A DNA stretch of 64,000 nt, taken from positions 1 to 64,000 of the forward strand of contig CAZCHE010000002.1 in the NCBI GenBank assembly GCA_964498395.1, read 5' to 3'. The notes under the pieces were generated by a model. It was not told the origin of the DNA. It saw nothing but the letters and a program-made list of their open reading frames with translations, and made no database searches. This document shows, piece by piece, positions 1 to 9,016 of the stretch (positions are counted from its first letter, which is position 1; every line of letters begins with the position of its first letter). This stretch comes from Parapedobacter sp964498395 (GTDB taxonomy: Bacteria > Bacteroidota > Bacteroidia > Sphingobacteriales > Sphingobacteriaceae). Position numbers and translations under genes: made by a program.

Positions 1-142
1 GGTCTGTCAATGAAATTAAGAAGTCTGAGTTTTTATTGAATTCCAATATTTTTTTCACTAACAAATCCAAGTCGTAACTTTCATTTGGTTTGTCTGGATT
101 GTCAGAAGTATGAATGTGAAGGTCTGTATAAATTGGATTCAT
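1..142 (-). CDS. PHP-domain protein, N-terminal fragment (runs off window)
   Basis: The minus strand opens an ATG frame at 142 that stays open to the window edge (47 codons). Its first residues contain the motif TDLHIHTSDNP, the metal-binding HxH of PHP (polymerase and histidinol phosphatase) phosphoesterase domains, and the frame ends near SLTD, which fits the next PHP strand. Only the N-terminus is visible, so it cannot be said whether this is a stand-alone PHP enzyme or one of the large PHP-ATPase proteins found in defence islands. It has the same orientation as the AIPR gene 160 bp upstream, which favours an accessory or defence context. Confidence 0.7.
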   Translation of the reverse strand, partial: MNPIYTDLHIHTSDNPDKPNESYDLDLLVKKILEFNKNSDFLISLTD

Positions 143-176
143 AATGTCTATCGTTGTTGTTTCGTTACACTTGCCA

Positions 177-307
177 CTAACGGTTCTCAGCTATACGCAG
201 GCAGGGATTTTAACCACTAACTTCCTACGAAGAACTAAACTTTAAATCTAGCACTTTCCTGTCCTACAAAGCACGAAACCCCTGCTTGCGTATAGGTGAT
301 GTTATGC
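177..307. repeat. attC-like imperfect inverted repeat
   Basis: Two arms, CTATACGCAGGCAGGG (191-206) and CCCTGCTTGCGTATAG (280-295), are near-perfect reverse complements around a 73-bp centre. They are bounded by CTAACGG (177-183) and GTTATGC (301-307). The element starts at the stop codon of the AIPR gene, as integron attC sites usually do, and has the length of large (VCR-type) attC sites. The outer core boxes match GTTRRRY only loosely and no integrase is in view, so a non-integron hairpin is equally possible. Confidence 0.35.
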
Positions 308-2008
308 CTCGTTTTTCTTTTCAATCAAGTTGTCTTTTAGTTGTTCTAGAAGCTCTTGAACAAATTCTTTTCCTTTTGCCACACCATTATTTCCACCCAT
401 TGCATCATAAAAAATATATGAGTTGTCAATTGCTTCAGTGATTAATTCGCTTGTCATTTCTTCAATTTTAATGTCTGCAATTTCTTGTGCTCTGGGTTTA
501 AGTTTGTTTGTTAATCTACACACTAAATACATTGTGACGTGAAACTTAATGTCACCAATTTGCGGTCTTGTCAATTTCGGGCTATTGTGAGTTTTAAGAG
601 CTGCTTCAATCGTCTGATGGATATGAATTACTTTGTAGTAAAGTTCAATTGGTAAAGACGTATTGAAAATGCCTTCATAGTCTGAATTGTTTTTTATAAT
701 TGTCGAAGGTCTTGCTCTTGCATAGTCTGGCTTTTGTTGTAAAACAGCCATTACTATTTGTGCCAAATATGGAATACTAATTATTTTGTTGATAGGTCTA
801 AGCTGGTTTTTATGATAGTTTTTTCGTCTGTCATAGTAATAGCCTTTGGCAAATAAAAAATCTTCAATGTCTCTATGAATAGGATCCGTTGCTCGAAGTG
901 AAGCAGGAGGAATGTTTGTTTGACTGTTGGTTGCCTTTATTACCTTCAATCTGCTTTTTTCATCCTTAGTTTTTACAACCCGGAGTAGTACATTTCTCTT
1001 TTCAACTTCAACTTTATTAACTCTAAAGTAATTGTAAATCTCAAATGAGGTTTGAAGGCCATTTACAATTTGAGGTTCTTCAATTTGCAAAATTTTGCTT
1101 GAAAAAGAAGCGTCAGAAGCTGTTATTGTTACACCATTATTTAACCACCAAAAGTCTTCGTTTGGTGAACTCGTCATTAATGTTTCTTTTATTCCTGAAT
1201 TTACTTCAACATTACCTTGATAATCTCTTATGTTGGAATCAAAAAAGTATTTAATAAGGTCTCCGTTATCATCAGCGATAAAATCAAAATAGTTTTTCAA
1301 TGGTGCGATTGCTATATATCCTCCATCCTGAGTTGAAATCGGATTGTCAAGTAAAGTAATTCCTTTGGTTTTAATCTGTTCTCGTCTTGACAATTCAATT
1401 AATGATCCTGCTGTAAGAAACTCAAAATTGATTTCCGCTTTGTCAAAATGTTTATTAATAATTTCTCTAAGATTTTCGACTTTCCGTTTAACATTATCGT
1501 GTACTTCTGTTCCTTTTGAAGCATAGAAATAATGAAATTTTAAAATCGGAAATTTTGAAGCAAGGTGTAAATACTGATTTCTAAAAACCTCTCTGTTTAT
1601 CAGCAAATCATTATTATAAACTGTTCTTAACGAATCAGCAGTTTTAGTAAAATCAAATAAATCATTCGCTGACGAAACACATTTTTCAATCGGTGTCTCT
1701 CCAAATCCATTGGTGTTTTTTGATTGTATGATAAAAACGTCAATTATTGAGTTTCTTTTACCATCAAGTAAATCCGAATCTCTTTGAACGAGTTCGGTAT
1801 TTACAAACGTGTAAATTGAATCAATCCCACCATCGCCTCCGTTGTCAACTATCCCTTCTTCTAATTCGTCATAAGAAAGTTCAAAGTTTTTCAATACTTG
1901 CTCTGTTACAAACAAGTGGAAATAGTCGTCCTCTTTTAAGGTTGAGTCAAGTGTCGCTTTTTGTTGTTCGAGCAACGTATTTAATATAATCTGTTGGTTT
2001 GTCGTCAT
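302..2008 (-). CDS. AIPR-family abortive phage infection protein
   Basis: This 568-residue protein carries the AIPR hallmarks: FWWLNNGVTI at residues 286-295 and PQIVNGLQT at 312-320, within a conserved region of about 230-520. The family is linked to abortive phage resistance. The N-terminal part has GGDGGID (57-63) followed by IIQSK (93-97), the spacing and residues expected for a Mrr-like PD-(D/E)xK nuclease core. Inference: infection triggers nucleic-acid cleavage by this protein. It stands alone, without an operon partner. Its base composition is AT-rich like the rest of the first 5 kb, and inverted 10-bp repeats lie at both ends. No signal peptide is visible, so it should be cytoplasmic. 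Confidence 0.85.
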   Translation of the reverse strand: MTTNQQIILNTLLEQQKATLDSTLKEDDYFHLFVTEQVLKNFELSYDELEEGIVDNGGDGGIDSIYTFVNTELVQRDSDLLDGKRNSIIDVFIIQSKNTNGFGETPIEKCVSSANDLFDFTKTADSLRTVYNNDLLINREVFRNQYLHLASKFPILKFHYFYASKGTEVHDNVKRKVENLREIINKHFDKAEINFEFLTAGSLIELSRREQIKTKGITLLDNPISTQDGGYIAIAPLKNYFDFIADDNGDLIKYFFDSNIRDYQGNVEVNSGIKETLMTSSPNEDFWWLNNGVTITASDASFSSKILQIEEPQIVNGLQTSFEIYNYFRVNKVEVEKRNVLLRVVKTKDEKSRLKVIKATNSQTNIPPASLRATDPIHRDIEDFLFAKGYYYDRRKNYHKNQLRPINKIISIPYLAQIVMAVLQQKPDYARARPSTIIKNNSDYEGIFNTSLPIELYYKVIHIHQTIEAALKTHNSPKLTRPQIGDIKFHVTMYLVCRLTNKLKPRAQEIADIKIEEMTSELITEAIDNSYIFYDAMGGNNGVAKGKEFVQELLEQLKDNLIEKKNEA

Positions 2009-2030
2009 ATTCTGTGTTGTCTTTTAAAAT

Positions 2031-2040
2031 GAGGCATAAC
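2031..2040. repeat. Inverted 10-bp partner of the repeat at 301-310
   Basis: GAGGCATAAC here is the exact reverse complement of GTTATGCCTC at 301-310. The two copies bracket the AIPR gene, one over its stop codon and one 23 bp before its start. This is consistent with a mobile gene cassette boundary. Confidence 0.45.
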
Positions 2041-2775
2041 TCCTAAATACACGCAACAGCTTTCATACACAAAGCTATCGGTACTTTCCTATTTATTTTG
2101 AGTAAACCATTGTATTTGAATGGTTTTGATTTAAAATTGCTGGCTTTTTTATCTTTCGTATTCTGCATAACTTTCTGACGGTTTGTTTCGCGGTTATCCA
2201 AAGTATGCAATACGCATTTCGGATAATCGTTAAAAATTCGTTCACTTCCAAACTTCCACAATTCGGATTACAGTTTCTTACGGTTTCCCGTAACCCACTG
2301 GATTAATTTTGTGCATAGTCAGGTGTCGCATTTTGCGATACCTCGGTCAATTCGTTGTTATTTCGGTTTCTTGGTTTAAAATTGGTTTAGTAAAACGCTA
2401 TCAATATCCGGCTGCTTAATTTCTGTTAAAAATACCGGATGATATTTTCTTTGTCAATGGCTAATTAGCCAATATTTCAAAAAGACGGCTAGGTAACGCT
2501 ATATACTATCAAATCTACACTTACTTCAGGCCTAAGTCACGTCGGTTTGTTTAAAGGTAACGAGTTTATTGCTAATTTCCAAATCCATCACTCTAATCCC
2601 ATTGGGGGCGGTATCCAGTTAGTTTACAAGTAACAGATTGCTTATTTTATTTGTGGATGGTCTGTGGGGTGAAAAATCATATCGCAATCAATTATTGCGA
2701 TAACTATTCTAAAATCGAAGTCAGTGTTGGCACACACGGTAGACGTTCGTCATTTGGGGAGGCCTATTACATGGC
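2041..2775. other. 735-bp AT-rich stretch without a supported gene
   Basis: Short frames exist on both strands but none has a recognisable product or a convincing start. The stretch separates the AIPR unit from the HTH/kinase/HIRAN operon. No tRNA, IS end or clear hairpin terminator was recognised. It may hold decayed mobile DNA. Confidence 0.5.
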
Positions 2776-3435
2776 TTACTTATGCGCTACTCTTACAAAT
2801 ATTTTGCGGATTATCCCATTTTGCTCGATATCCTTTACTGTAAGCTCTAATTTGTTTGCGTGATGTTGCTGGAATACTCGACAATGGATTTTTTTGATAT
2901 AACCCAGCGCTAACTCACCTGTAAATACTTTTACCGCATCAGGATCGTTCTCATTATCTCTTTCCAATTCTACATGTAACGTATCACCTATTTTAACAGC
3001 TCCTTTAGGATGTTGGTAGTGAGACAGGCCGGCGATATCCGTTAGAAAATGAGTTTGAGAGGACAATTCATATTCGGCAAGAAATTCGAAATTATCCGTA
3101 GCCACCAAGCCTTGTGTTTTTCCTAAAATGTAGAACCGATCTTCCGCTTGAGAGGGATCTACTTCCCAAAATTCATAAAATTTATCAATGTCTGGCCGCT
3201 CAGGTTTCATCAGTCGTTGCGCAAATATCGCCACTACATTGCGGTCATAGACCGTATCTAAATCTTGAAATTCGAAATAAGGCAAAAACCCTTCAGTAAA
3301 AACCAACTTCTTGGCCTCGGGAAGATATCGGAATGTATGATTCCCATCAGGCTGTCTTTCTAGTAGCCCGACAATGAACCGACGCGCTCCCGCCCCCTTA
3401 CGCCACGCCAGGTATATTTTTTCAAATTCAGCCAT
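2776..3435 (-). CDS. HIRAN-domain protein of a HipA-like operon
   Basis: This is a 219-residue protein if it starts at the ATG at 3435. That start overlaps the kinase stop codon by 8 bp and implies translational coupling, so it is preferred over the in-frame ATG at 3453. The C-terminal half (about 125-219) is a HIRAN domain: a strand leading into SHYQHPKGAVKIGDTL, then VELERDNENDPDAV and LGYIKK. HIRAN domains bind DNA ends or single strands in SNF2-type helicases and occur alone in bacterial accessory operons. The N-terminal half (about 1-110) starts KIYLAWRKGAGARRFIVG and continues with tFRYL and GFLPY; it faintly recalls the small N-terminal subdomain of HipA, but this is inference. It is the third gene after an HTH protein and a HipA-like kinase, so it may replace the missing HipA N-subdomain or target the kinase to DNA. 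Confidence 0.75.
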   Translation of the reverse strand: MAEFEKIYLAWRKGAGARRFIVGLLERQPDGNHTFRYLPEAKKLVFTEGFLPYFEFQDLDTVYDRNVVAIFAQRLMKPERPDIDKFYEFWEVDPSQAEDRFYILGKTQGLVATDNFEFLAEYELSSQTHFLTDIAGLSHYQHPKGAVKIGDTLHVELERDNENDPDAVKVFTGELALGYIKKIHCRVFQQHHANKLELTVKDIEQNGIIRKIFVRVAHK

Positions 3436-4492
3436 AAATAATATCGACGACACGACGACGCCGCAAAGTTAGCAATTTAAAGATGAGTTCTTTTCTTTCT
3501 ACTGGTATTTTAAACTCAGCGTGTTCCTCTGGTATGCACTCGTCGATAAGGCCAACCAGTTGTTCAACATAGCCATCATCCCATTTGTGCAAAAAAGATG
3601 CCGCGTCTCGAAGCATATCCGCATGGACAGTAGCTAATATTTTTTCAAGTAGTGTGAAGTGTGATTTTTTTTCTTTAAACCAATGAATCTCGGTGCTTCC
3701 GCGGTCTACATAGCGCTTGAGTTGCTCTTCATCCTGTACCAATAATTTTACTCGATCTTCAGACAGTTCTCTGGCCAATGAACTTCCACTATCATAGATA
3801 GGTGCCATCCTTTTCAAGTCGATTGTCCTAAGCTGGAATTCAGTAAGCAATCTATCGTAGTCTTCCACGTCTGCCACTATAGCATCGCTAATCGCCATCA
3901 TCAACTCTTTAAGTCGCTCTGCTTTGTCCTCACTCATGTTAGCCATAGCGGCACCTAGGTTGCGATAAGCTTCTCCAATAAATGCCCAATTTTCTTGATG
4001 GCGATCTGTATTTCCAATCACCGCATCAAACACGACGGTGGATAAAAAGCCTGGCCAGTGACTTTGGAGTCCAAAGTGTTCTATGGTTTCTTCAAGTAAT
4101 TGAAAGGTGTACTCATTTCTTGCTTTTGTGTTATCAGGAGCGAAAGCCGGGTGATAAGTTGTCATATACCGGCCCACTTCTACGAGTTGTTCATCTACTG
4201 CAGCATCCATTTCTGGGCTGATACAACCTACGTTTCCTTCACTATAACCCACATCGTAGCGCAATACATCAAGGCCAAGGGATTTCCCTAATTGGTATGC
4301 AATGATTTCAGACCAAAATTCAAACTTGTAATATTTCTCTGGTTGACCTGGTCTTCCCGGCTTCCTTTCCGAACATTTAAAATACCATTTGGAGTCGTTG
4401 TTATCTTGAAGAATCCGTTTCTCTCGTGTACCTCCACTGCTTAGCCATCGCAATATCTGCCAATCGGACGTATCTATAAACTTGACATCCAT
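3428..4492 (-). CDS. HipA-like serine/threonine kinase
   Basis: The 354-residue protein has the divergent kinase fold of HipA-type toxins. WYFK (36-39) gives the ATP-binding lysine, FWSEIIAYQLG (59-69) the helix with the conserved glutamate, GNTDRHQENW (160-169) the catalytic loop with D163, H165 and N168, and PIYDSGSSL (231-239) the metal-binding aspartate. It lacks the N-subdomain-1 of canonical HipA, as HipT-type kinases do. An HTH gene lies 40 bp upstream and a HIRAN gene overlaps its end, forming a three-gene operon. Known relatives phosphorylate translation factors or aminoacyl-tRNA synthetases and are neutralised by the HTH partner. The target here is unknown. Confidence 0.8.
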   Translation of the reverse strand: MDVKFIDTSDWQILRWLSSGGTREKRILQDNNDSKWYFKCSERKPGRPGQPEKYYKFEFWSEIIAYQLGKSLGLDVLRYDVGYSEGNVGCISPEMDAAVDEQLVEVGRYMTTYHPAFAPDNTKARNEYTFQLLEETIEHFGLQSHWPGFLSTVVFDAVIGNTDRHQENWAFIGEAYRNLGAAMANMSEDKAERLKELMMAISDAIVADVEDYDRLLTEFQLRTIDLKRMAPIYDSGSSLARELSEDRVKLLVQDEEQLKRYVDRGSTEIHWFKEKKSHFTLLEKILATVHADMLRDAASFLHKWDDGYVEQLVGLIDECIPEEHAEFKIPVERKELIFKLLTLRRRRVVDIIYG

Positions 4493-4532
4493 TATTTCTG
4501 ATTGAATGGTTCTTCAAATTAAGGTCCTAAAA

Positions 4533-5006
4533 TCACACCCCCACCACAGGCCGCTCACCATCACCGTAGAAATAGTTGAATAGTTTGCTGGGATTTAGAC
4601 CGAAAGATTTGGCAAGGCCGTAAACTTCATCGGGGTACAGATGCATAAACTCGCCACTTAATAGTCTACTTAGTCTCGTATTCTCTATTTTTGCTGCTGA
4701 AGCAATATCCTTAGTTTCCTGAATAAATATCGATAAAAAGTCCTTTAGTCGGTTATCCGATTCGGGCAGCAAATCAAGTAGAGAGAACTTATGATTTTTG
4801 AAAAGTTTATCGCACGCAACATCGACATCCGCATTTAGCAGCTTCAATACATTATAAAAGGACGCCGCTACGACAAGTTTTCTCGTGCCAAGCATATCTT
4901 TAACCTTAGCTTCAAGGTCGCGCTTTGACTTCCCTGTATACTCTTTCGCAATTATTTTTAGGACAAACTCTAAAAATTCATTCGTTTTTAACTGACTGTT
5001 TTTCAA
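4533..5006 (-). CDS. HTH antitoxin/regulator of the HipA-like operon
   Basis: In this 157-residue protein the C-terminal half (about 95-150) reads as an XRE/HipB-like helix-turn-helix: DIASAAKIENTRLSRLLSGE, then YGLAKSFGLNPSKLFNYF. The N-terminal half is helical and of no recognised family, so it is longer than HipB. It is first in the operon, followed 40 bp later by the HipA-like kinase. A near-perfect palindrome lies 27 bp upstream of its start and is the obvious autoregulatory operator. It probably binds both the operator and the kinase. Confidence 0.7.
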   Translation of the reverse strand: MKNSQLKTNEFLEFVLKIIAKEYTGKSKRDLEAKVKDMLGTRKLVVAASFYNVLKLLNADVDVACDKLFKNHKFSLLDLLPESDNRLKDFLSIFIQETKDIASAAKIENTRLSRLLSGEFMHLYPDEVYGLAKSFGLNPSKLFNYFYGDGERPVVGV

Positions 5007-5032
5007 ATCTTTAGTTGTTCTATTTTAGAAAG

Positions 5033-5051
5033 ACAGCAAAATATTTGCTGT
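5033..5051. promoter_or_regulatory. Palindromic operator of the HTH/kinase/HIRAN operon
   Basis: ACAGCAAA-ATA-TTTGCTGT: two perfect 8-bp arms around a 3-bp spacer, 27 bp upstream of the first gene of the operon. The position and symmetry suit a dimeric HipB-like HTH repressor. Confidence 0.55.
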
Positions 5052-5196
5052 TTTAATGCACAATGGTTATATTTGTCTTGTAATCAGATTTATCTGATTG
5101 GAGTCCCGTCACCGAAAGCGACTACTTTGACGACGCGGGACCGAAGGGGGATCCCATGCCCACCTGTTTTTTGTATATTTGCAAGAAATACGGGTT

Positions 5197-5263
5197 GGGC
5201 CCCTTTCGGAAACTGTGTCAAGGTTGTTAGTCGCACCTCGGTGGCAGTGGAAGAAAGGGGCCC
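5197..5263. repeat. Inverted repeat / candidate structured leader
   Basis: GGGCCCCTTTC (5197-5207) and GAAAGGGGCCC (5253-5263) are perfect 11-bp complementary arms around 45 bp. They begin 16 bp after a TAnnTTTG-like promoter element and are not followed by a T-tract, so this is not a simple terminator. Confidence 0.4.
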
Positions 5264-5322
5264 GCCCACTATATATAGCAGGACCTATTCCAGCGGACTC
5301 GTGCATCATAAAATAATCGCTT

Positions 5323-5463
5323 ATGAATACGAGCAACACCAAACCACCCAGACACCCACATCGCAAACCTTTTGCGGAAGCGGTCACATTTTATGACCTG
5401 CCAGGGGTATCGCCCAAATCCCTACAAAACCAGTTAAAGAACATCATCTCGTCGCCCGAATAA
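5323..5463 (+). CDS. Hypothetical 46-residue protein
   Basis: An ATG-initiated frame of 46 codons, basic and proline-rich at the N-terminus, ending in the helical-looking stretch PKSLQNQLKNIISSPE. It lies downstream of the TATATTTGC element and the inverted repeat, and 300 bp upstream of susC. No family is recognised; it could be chance coding potential. Confidence 0.3.
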   Translation: MNTSNTKPPRHPHRKPFAEAVTFYDLPGVSPKSLQNQLKNIISSPE

Positions 5464-5759
5464 GGTTGAACCTCACGATACCAGCCTGCGGAATTGGATA
5501 GGGTAGAGGCATAAAAAATGCTTTTCTCCATCAAGCCAAAAATCGGCCCCGGTTCCCGGGCTGATACCGACCCCATGCCTGAAAGGAAACATTCGTGTTT
5601 GCTTAGGTATAAGGGTGGTTCAGCTTATCGGTTAATTCGCAACTAACCATAAAGGTAGAATCTTTTCCTTTTACTTGCAAATAATCGCATCCGTTTTCGT
5701 TCGGTGTGGGAGTCGGTTGTTTAACTTAATTTTCGGTAAACAACTAAAAACCATACGAT

Positions 5760-8700
5760 ATGAAGCGAATTTTACGCTGTTTGGCCGTGCTTTGGCCGAT
5801 ACTAAATGTTTTCATGTGTGCAGAAGCCCATGCGCAGGCACCCGATTCCCAATCGGGGCCTGTGCTATCGGGCATTGTGGTGGATACGGCTGGCCATCCA
5901 ATCACAGGGGCCACCATAACCATCAAAGACACATCGTTAAAGGCACTCACTGATAACGATGGGCGGTTTATCCTCCGCTCACCCGAACTTTCCGGCACAC
6001 TGCTCGTCAGCTACCTGGGCCATCAAACCATAAGCGAAAAGTTTGACGAACGGAATGCCGGGCCATTCCGATTCGTGCTGATTCCCAATGAAAACTTACT
6101 GGAAGAAGTAGAGGTATCCACAGGATACCAGACCATCCCAAAGGAAAGGGCTACAGGCAGTTTTGAGCATGTAGGTAATGAATTGCTGAATAGAAGCCTC
6201 GGATCAAATATTTTGGATCGACTCGATGGGATTGCAAATAGTGTGCTTTTCGATAGACGGGGAGTAGCCAGAGATCCTCGCATCCAGATTAGGGGGCTCT
6301 ATACCCTCACGCAAGGCATGGCTTCCCCATTAATCGTTGTGGATGGTTTCTCCTTCGAGGGGGATGTAAATGATATAAACCCCAACGACGTGGAAAACAT
6401 ATCGATTCTAAAAGATGCAGCTGCTGCTTCAATCTGGGGAGCAAAAGCAGGGAATGGCGTAATTGTCATCACAACGAAAACAGGATCATTTGATCAACAT
6501 ACGCGTATTTCAGTGAACAGTAACGTCTCAATAACGCCGAAGCCAGACCTCTCAAAACTCACATCTGTAATTCCATCTTCCGATTTTATCGACTTGGAGC
6601 GTTTCCTGTTTGATCAAGGGCTTTTCAATGCAGCGCTTAACAATACAACCACGCGACCAGCCGTATCCCCCGTGATTGAAATTCTTGAAATGTCAAGGCA
6701 GGGCCTAATCACAGAAGAGGAAGCATTAATACAAATCAATAATTTCAGGAGTATCGATGTACGGGATGATTACACCAGGTATGTATATCGCCCTACATTG
6801 AACCAGCAATACGCTGCAAACCTAAGTGGGGGTGGCCCATCCTACAACTACCTGTTTTCCTTGGGGTATGATAATAACGCACTGGGTTTACGCGAGCAGG
6901 AAGATGAGCGAATAACATTTAGGTTGAACAGTTCCTTTAAGCCTTCAAGAAGACTTTCCGTAAACATCAATGCGGCCTACAATGTCCAAAAGATTAAACA
7001 GGACGGTCTGGGAGGATACGGGAGCATGTATGCAAGCGGGAGATATTTATACCCGTATGCGCAATTTGCCGATGAAGATGGCAATCCATTGCCACTGGAT
7101 ATACATTATCGCAAGGCCTTTACCGATACCGTTGGAACCGGACAGTTGCTTGACTGGAAATATTACCCGTTGAAGGAGTTGGAATACTCGGATAACAGTA
7201 GGTCATCCCATGGCCTCCTTTTTAATCTTGGTACAACGTATGAGCTCACACCATACCTGAGTGCAGATATAAAATACCAATACCAACACAGAAATGAGGA
7301 ACATTGGAATAATCAAATCCTTGAGAGTTTTTATACTAGAAATATCATCAATAGATATACCCAAATACAAGGAGACAATGCGGTCTATCCGATACCTCAG
7401 GACGGCATCTTGGATTTAGCGGGGGCTGGCTTGCAGGGACATGGATTACGCACCCAGTTAAATCTATCGCAAGTATGGGACGACCATGAAATAAATGCAA
7501 TTGCCGGTGCGGAAATAAGGCAGGCTCGAAACACTTCTAACGGCGCAAGGACTTATGGCTACAATGACAGGCTTAATACCACTGCAGTGGATTATATAAG
7601 CCGCTTCCCACAGTTCATGAATGTGGGGGCGCCAATAGCGATACCATTTAACACCTATTTCAATGGTAGCACGGAAAGAAACGTATCCATGTATGGCAAT
7701 GCCTCCTATACTTATGTTAAACGTTACATTGTTTCGCTAAGTGCACGCAGGGATGCTTCAAACCTATTTGGGGTCAACACCAACAGGAAATGGAAGCCAC
7801 TTTGGTCAGCAGGCCTGAGATGGAACCTTTCAAATGAGCCTTTTTACAGCTTAAGTGCAATTCCGTTGCTCAATATCCGTGCAACATACGGGTATAGCGG
7901 CAATATGGATAGTGCTACCCCTGCCGTTCCAGTGATTAGTTATCTGGCTGCTTCGGAGTTTGCACAAATTACCAATGTGCCCTATGCTAGCCTGAGAGGA
8001 GCACCCAATCCGGACCTGAGATGGGAACAAGTGGGTACTTTTAACCTAGGTGTGGATTTTGCAACAAAGAGTAGGAGGCTGACAGGCAGCGCCGAGTACT
8101 ATCGCAAAAAGTCAATTGATGTGCTTGAATTGCAGACCGTAGACATCACCAAAGGAGTGCCCTCTTTGAGGAGCAATTCAGCAAATATTTTGGGAAAAGG
8201 ACTGGATATCAGATTGGATGCTGCAATCTTGGCCAGAAGGAACTTTTCTTGGAGAAACACGATCTCATGGAGTTTTGTTGATTTCAAAGTTTCCAAATAC
8301 ATGAGTGATACCTTCATCCAAGACAATGGATACGTCAGTGGCGGCACCTCCATTTTTCCGATGGTTGGATACAATCCTTACACGTTGGTCAGCTATGCAT
8401 GGGCTGGCTTAGATGCAGTGAATGGCGACCCGCAGGGGTACATAGATGGGGGTATTTCCAAAGATTACGCTGCAATCATGAGAAACCCATTAGATGCCCA
8501 AGTAATCCATGGCCCAGCATTGCCACCCCACTTTGGAAATATGCTGAACCATATTTCATGGCGGATGGTGTCACTTTCATTGAATTTGACTTATCGGTTT
8601 GGAAGTTACTTCAGAAAGCCAACCATATCTTATTCGGCCCTATTCAGTAATTATGCCATGCACGCAGATTATCTAGATCGCTGGCAAAACCCCGGAGATG

Positions 8701-9005
8701 AATTGCACACGGTAGTGCCCTCCATGGTATATCCGGCTTCTACAAATCGAGATGCTTTCTATCGGTCTTCCTCAGTGACAGTAGAACGGGGAGATTATGT
8801 TCGATTAGATGACGTTAGGGTTAACTACAACCTGAACAATCAGTGGACAAAAGAACACGGCATATCAAGCATTCAACTATATGGTTATGTGTCTCAGTTG
8901 AATTTGCTGGTCTGGAAGAAAAACCGATCAAGTATCGACCCGCTTTATACCGATGGGCTTACACCAGCTACCGCATGGTCACTTGGGCTTAAAATTGACT
9001 TATAA
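5760..9005 (+). CDS. SusC/RagA-family TonB-dependent outer-membrane transporter
   Basis: The 1,081-residue protein has a signal peptide ending near residue 25 (AHAQA), a carboxypeptidase-regulatory-like domain at about 36-115 (SGIVVDTAGHPITGATITIK), a plug domain at about 120-245 (SPLIVVDGFSFEG, then DVENISILKDAAAASIWGAKA and GNGVIVITTKTG) and a 22-strand barrel to the C-terminal LKIDL. These are the SusC signatures, and the length fits. SusC proteins import oligosaccharides, peptides or other large ligands across the outer membrane with a SusD lid. The SusD gene follows after 11 bp. No glycan hydrolase is adjacent, whereas a thioredoxin-like gene closes the operon, so the ligand may be a peptide or protein fragment rather than a glycan. 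That is inference only. Confidence 0.95.
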   Translation: MKRILRCLAVLWPILNVFMCAEAHAQAPDSQSGPVLSGIVVDTAGHPITGATITIKDTSLKALTDNDGRFILRSPELSGTLLVSYLGHQTISEKFDERNAGPFRFVLIPNENLLEEVEVSTGYQTIPKERATGSFEHVGNELLNRSLGSNILDRLDGIANSVLFDRRGVARDPRIQIRGLYTLTQGMASPLIVVDGFSFEGDVNDINPNDVENISILKDAAAASIWGAKAGNGVIVITTKTGSFDQHTRISVNSNVSITPKPDLSKLTSVIPSSDFIDLERFLFDQGLFNAALNNTTTRPAVSPVIEILEMSRQGLITEEEALIQINNFRSIDVRDDYTRYVYRPTLNQQYAANLSGGGPSYNYLFSLGYDNNALGLREQEDERITFRLNSSFKPSRRLSVNINAAYNVQKIKQDGLGGYGSMYASGRYLYPYAQFADEDGNPLPLDIHYRKAFTDTVGTGQLLDWKYYPLKELEYSDNSRSSHGLLFNLGTTYELTPYLSADIKYQYQHRNEEHWNNQILESFYTRNIINRYTQIQGDNAVYPIPQDGILDLAGAGLQGHGLRTQLNLSQVWDDHEINAIAGAEIRQARNTSNGARTYGYNDRLNTTAVDYISRFPQFMNVGAPIAIPFNTYFNGSTERNVSMYGNASYTYVKRYIVSLSARRDASNLFGVNTNRKWKPLWSAGLRWNLSNEPFYSLSAIPLLNIRATYGYSGNMDSATPAVPVISYLAASEFAQITNVPYASLRGAPNPDLRWEQVGTFNLGVDFATKSRRLTGSAEYYRKKSIDVLELQTVDITKGVPSLRSNSANILGKGLDIRLDAAILARRNFSWRNTISWSFVDFKVSKYMSDTFIQDNGYVSGGTSIFPMVGYNPYTLVSYAWAGLDAVNGDPQGYIDGGISKDYAAIMRNPLDAQVIHGPALPPHFGNMLNHISWRMVSLSLNLTYRFGSYFRKPTISYSALFSNYAMHADYLDRWQNPGDELHTVVPSMVYPASTNRDAFYRSSSVTVERGDYVRLDDVRVNYNLNNQWTKEHGISSIQLYGYVSQLNLLVWKKNRSSIDPLYTDGLTPATAWSLGLKIDL

Positions 9006-9016
9006 ATATTAGACTT

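Larger units (their letters stand above)
5052..5759. other. Leader region upstream of susC
   Basis: This 700-bp stretch contains a Bacteroidota-type -7 element (TATATTTGC at 5173-5181), a long inverted repeat at 5197-5263 and one plausible small ORF (5323-5463). No larger gene is supported; overlapping frames on both strands have atypical composition. It probably holds the regulatory region and 5' leader of the SusC/SusD operon. Confidence 0.45.

Noticed and set aside
2043..2261. 72-codon minus-strand frame upstream of the AIPR gene
   Set aside because: No family resemblance, low-complexity Lys/Asn composition typical of AT-rich non-coding DNA, and the region carries the inverted repeat.
5109..5387. 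92-codon minus-strand frame and 107-codon plus-strand frame upstream of susC
   Set aside because: They overlap each other and an inverted repeat, and have untypical composition and no recognisable product.
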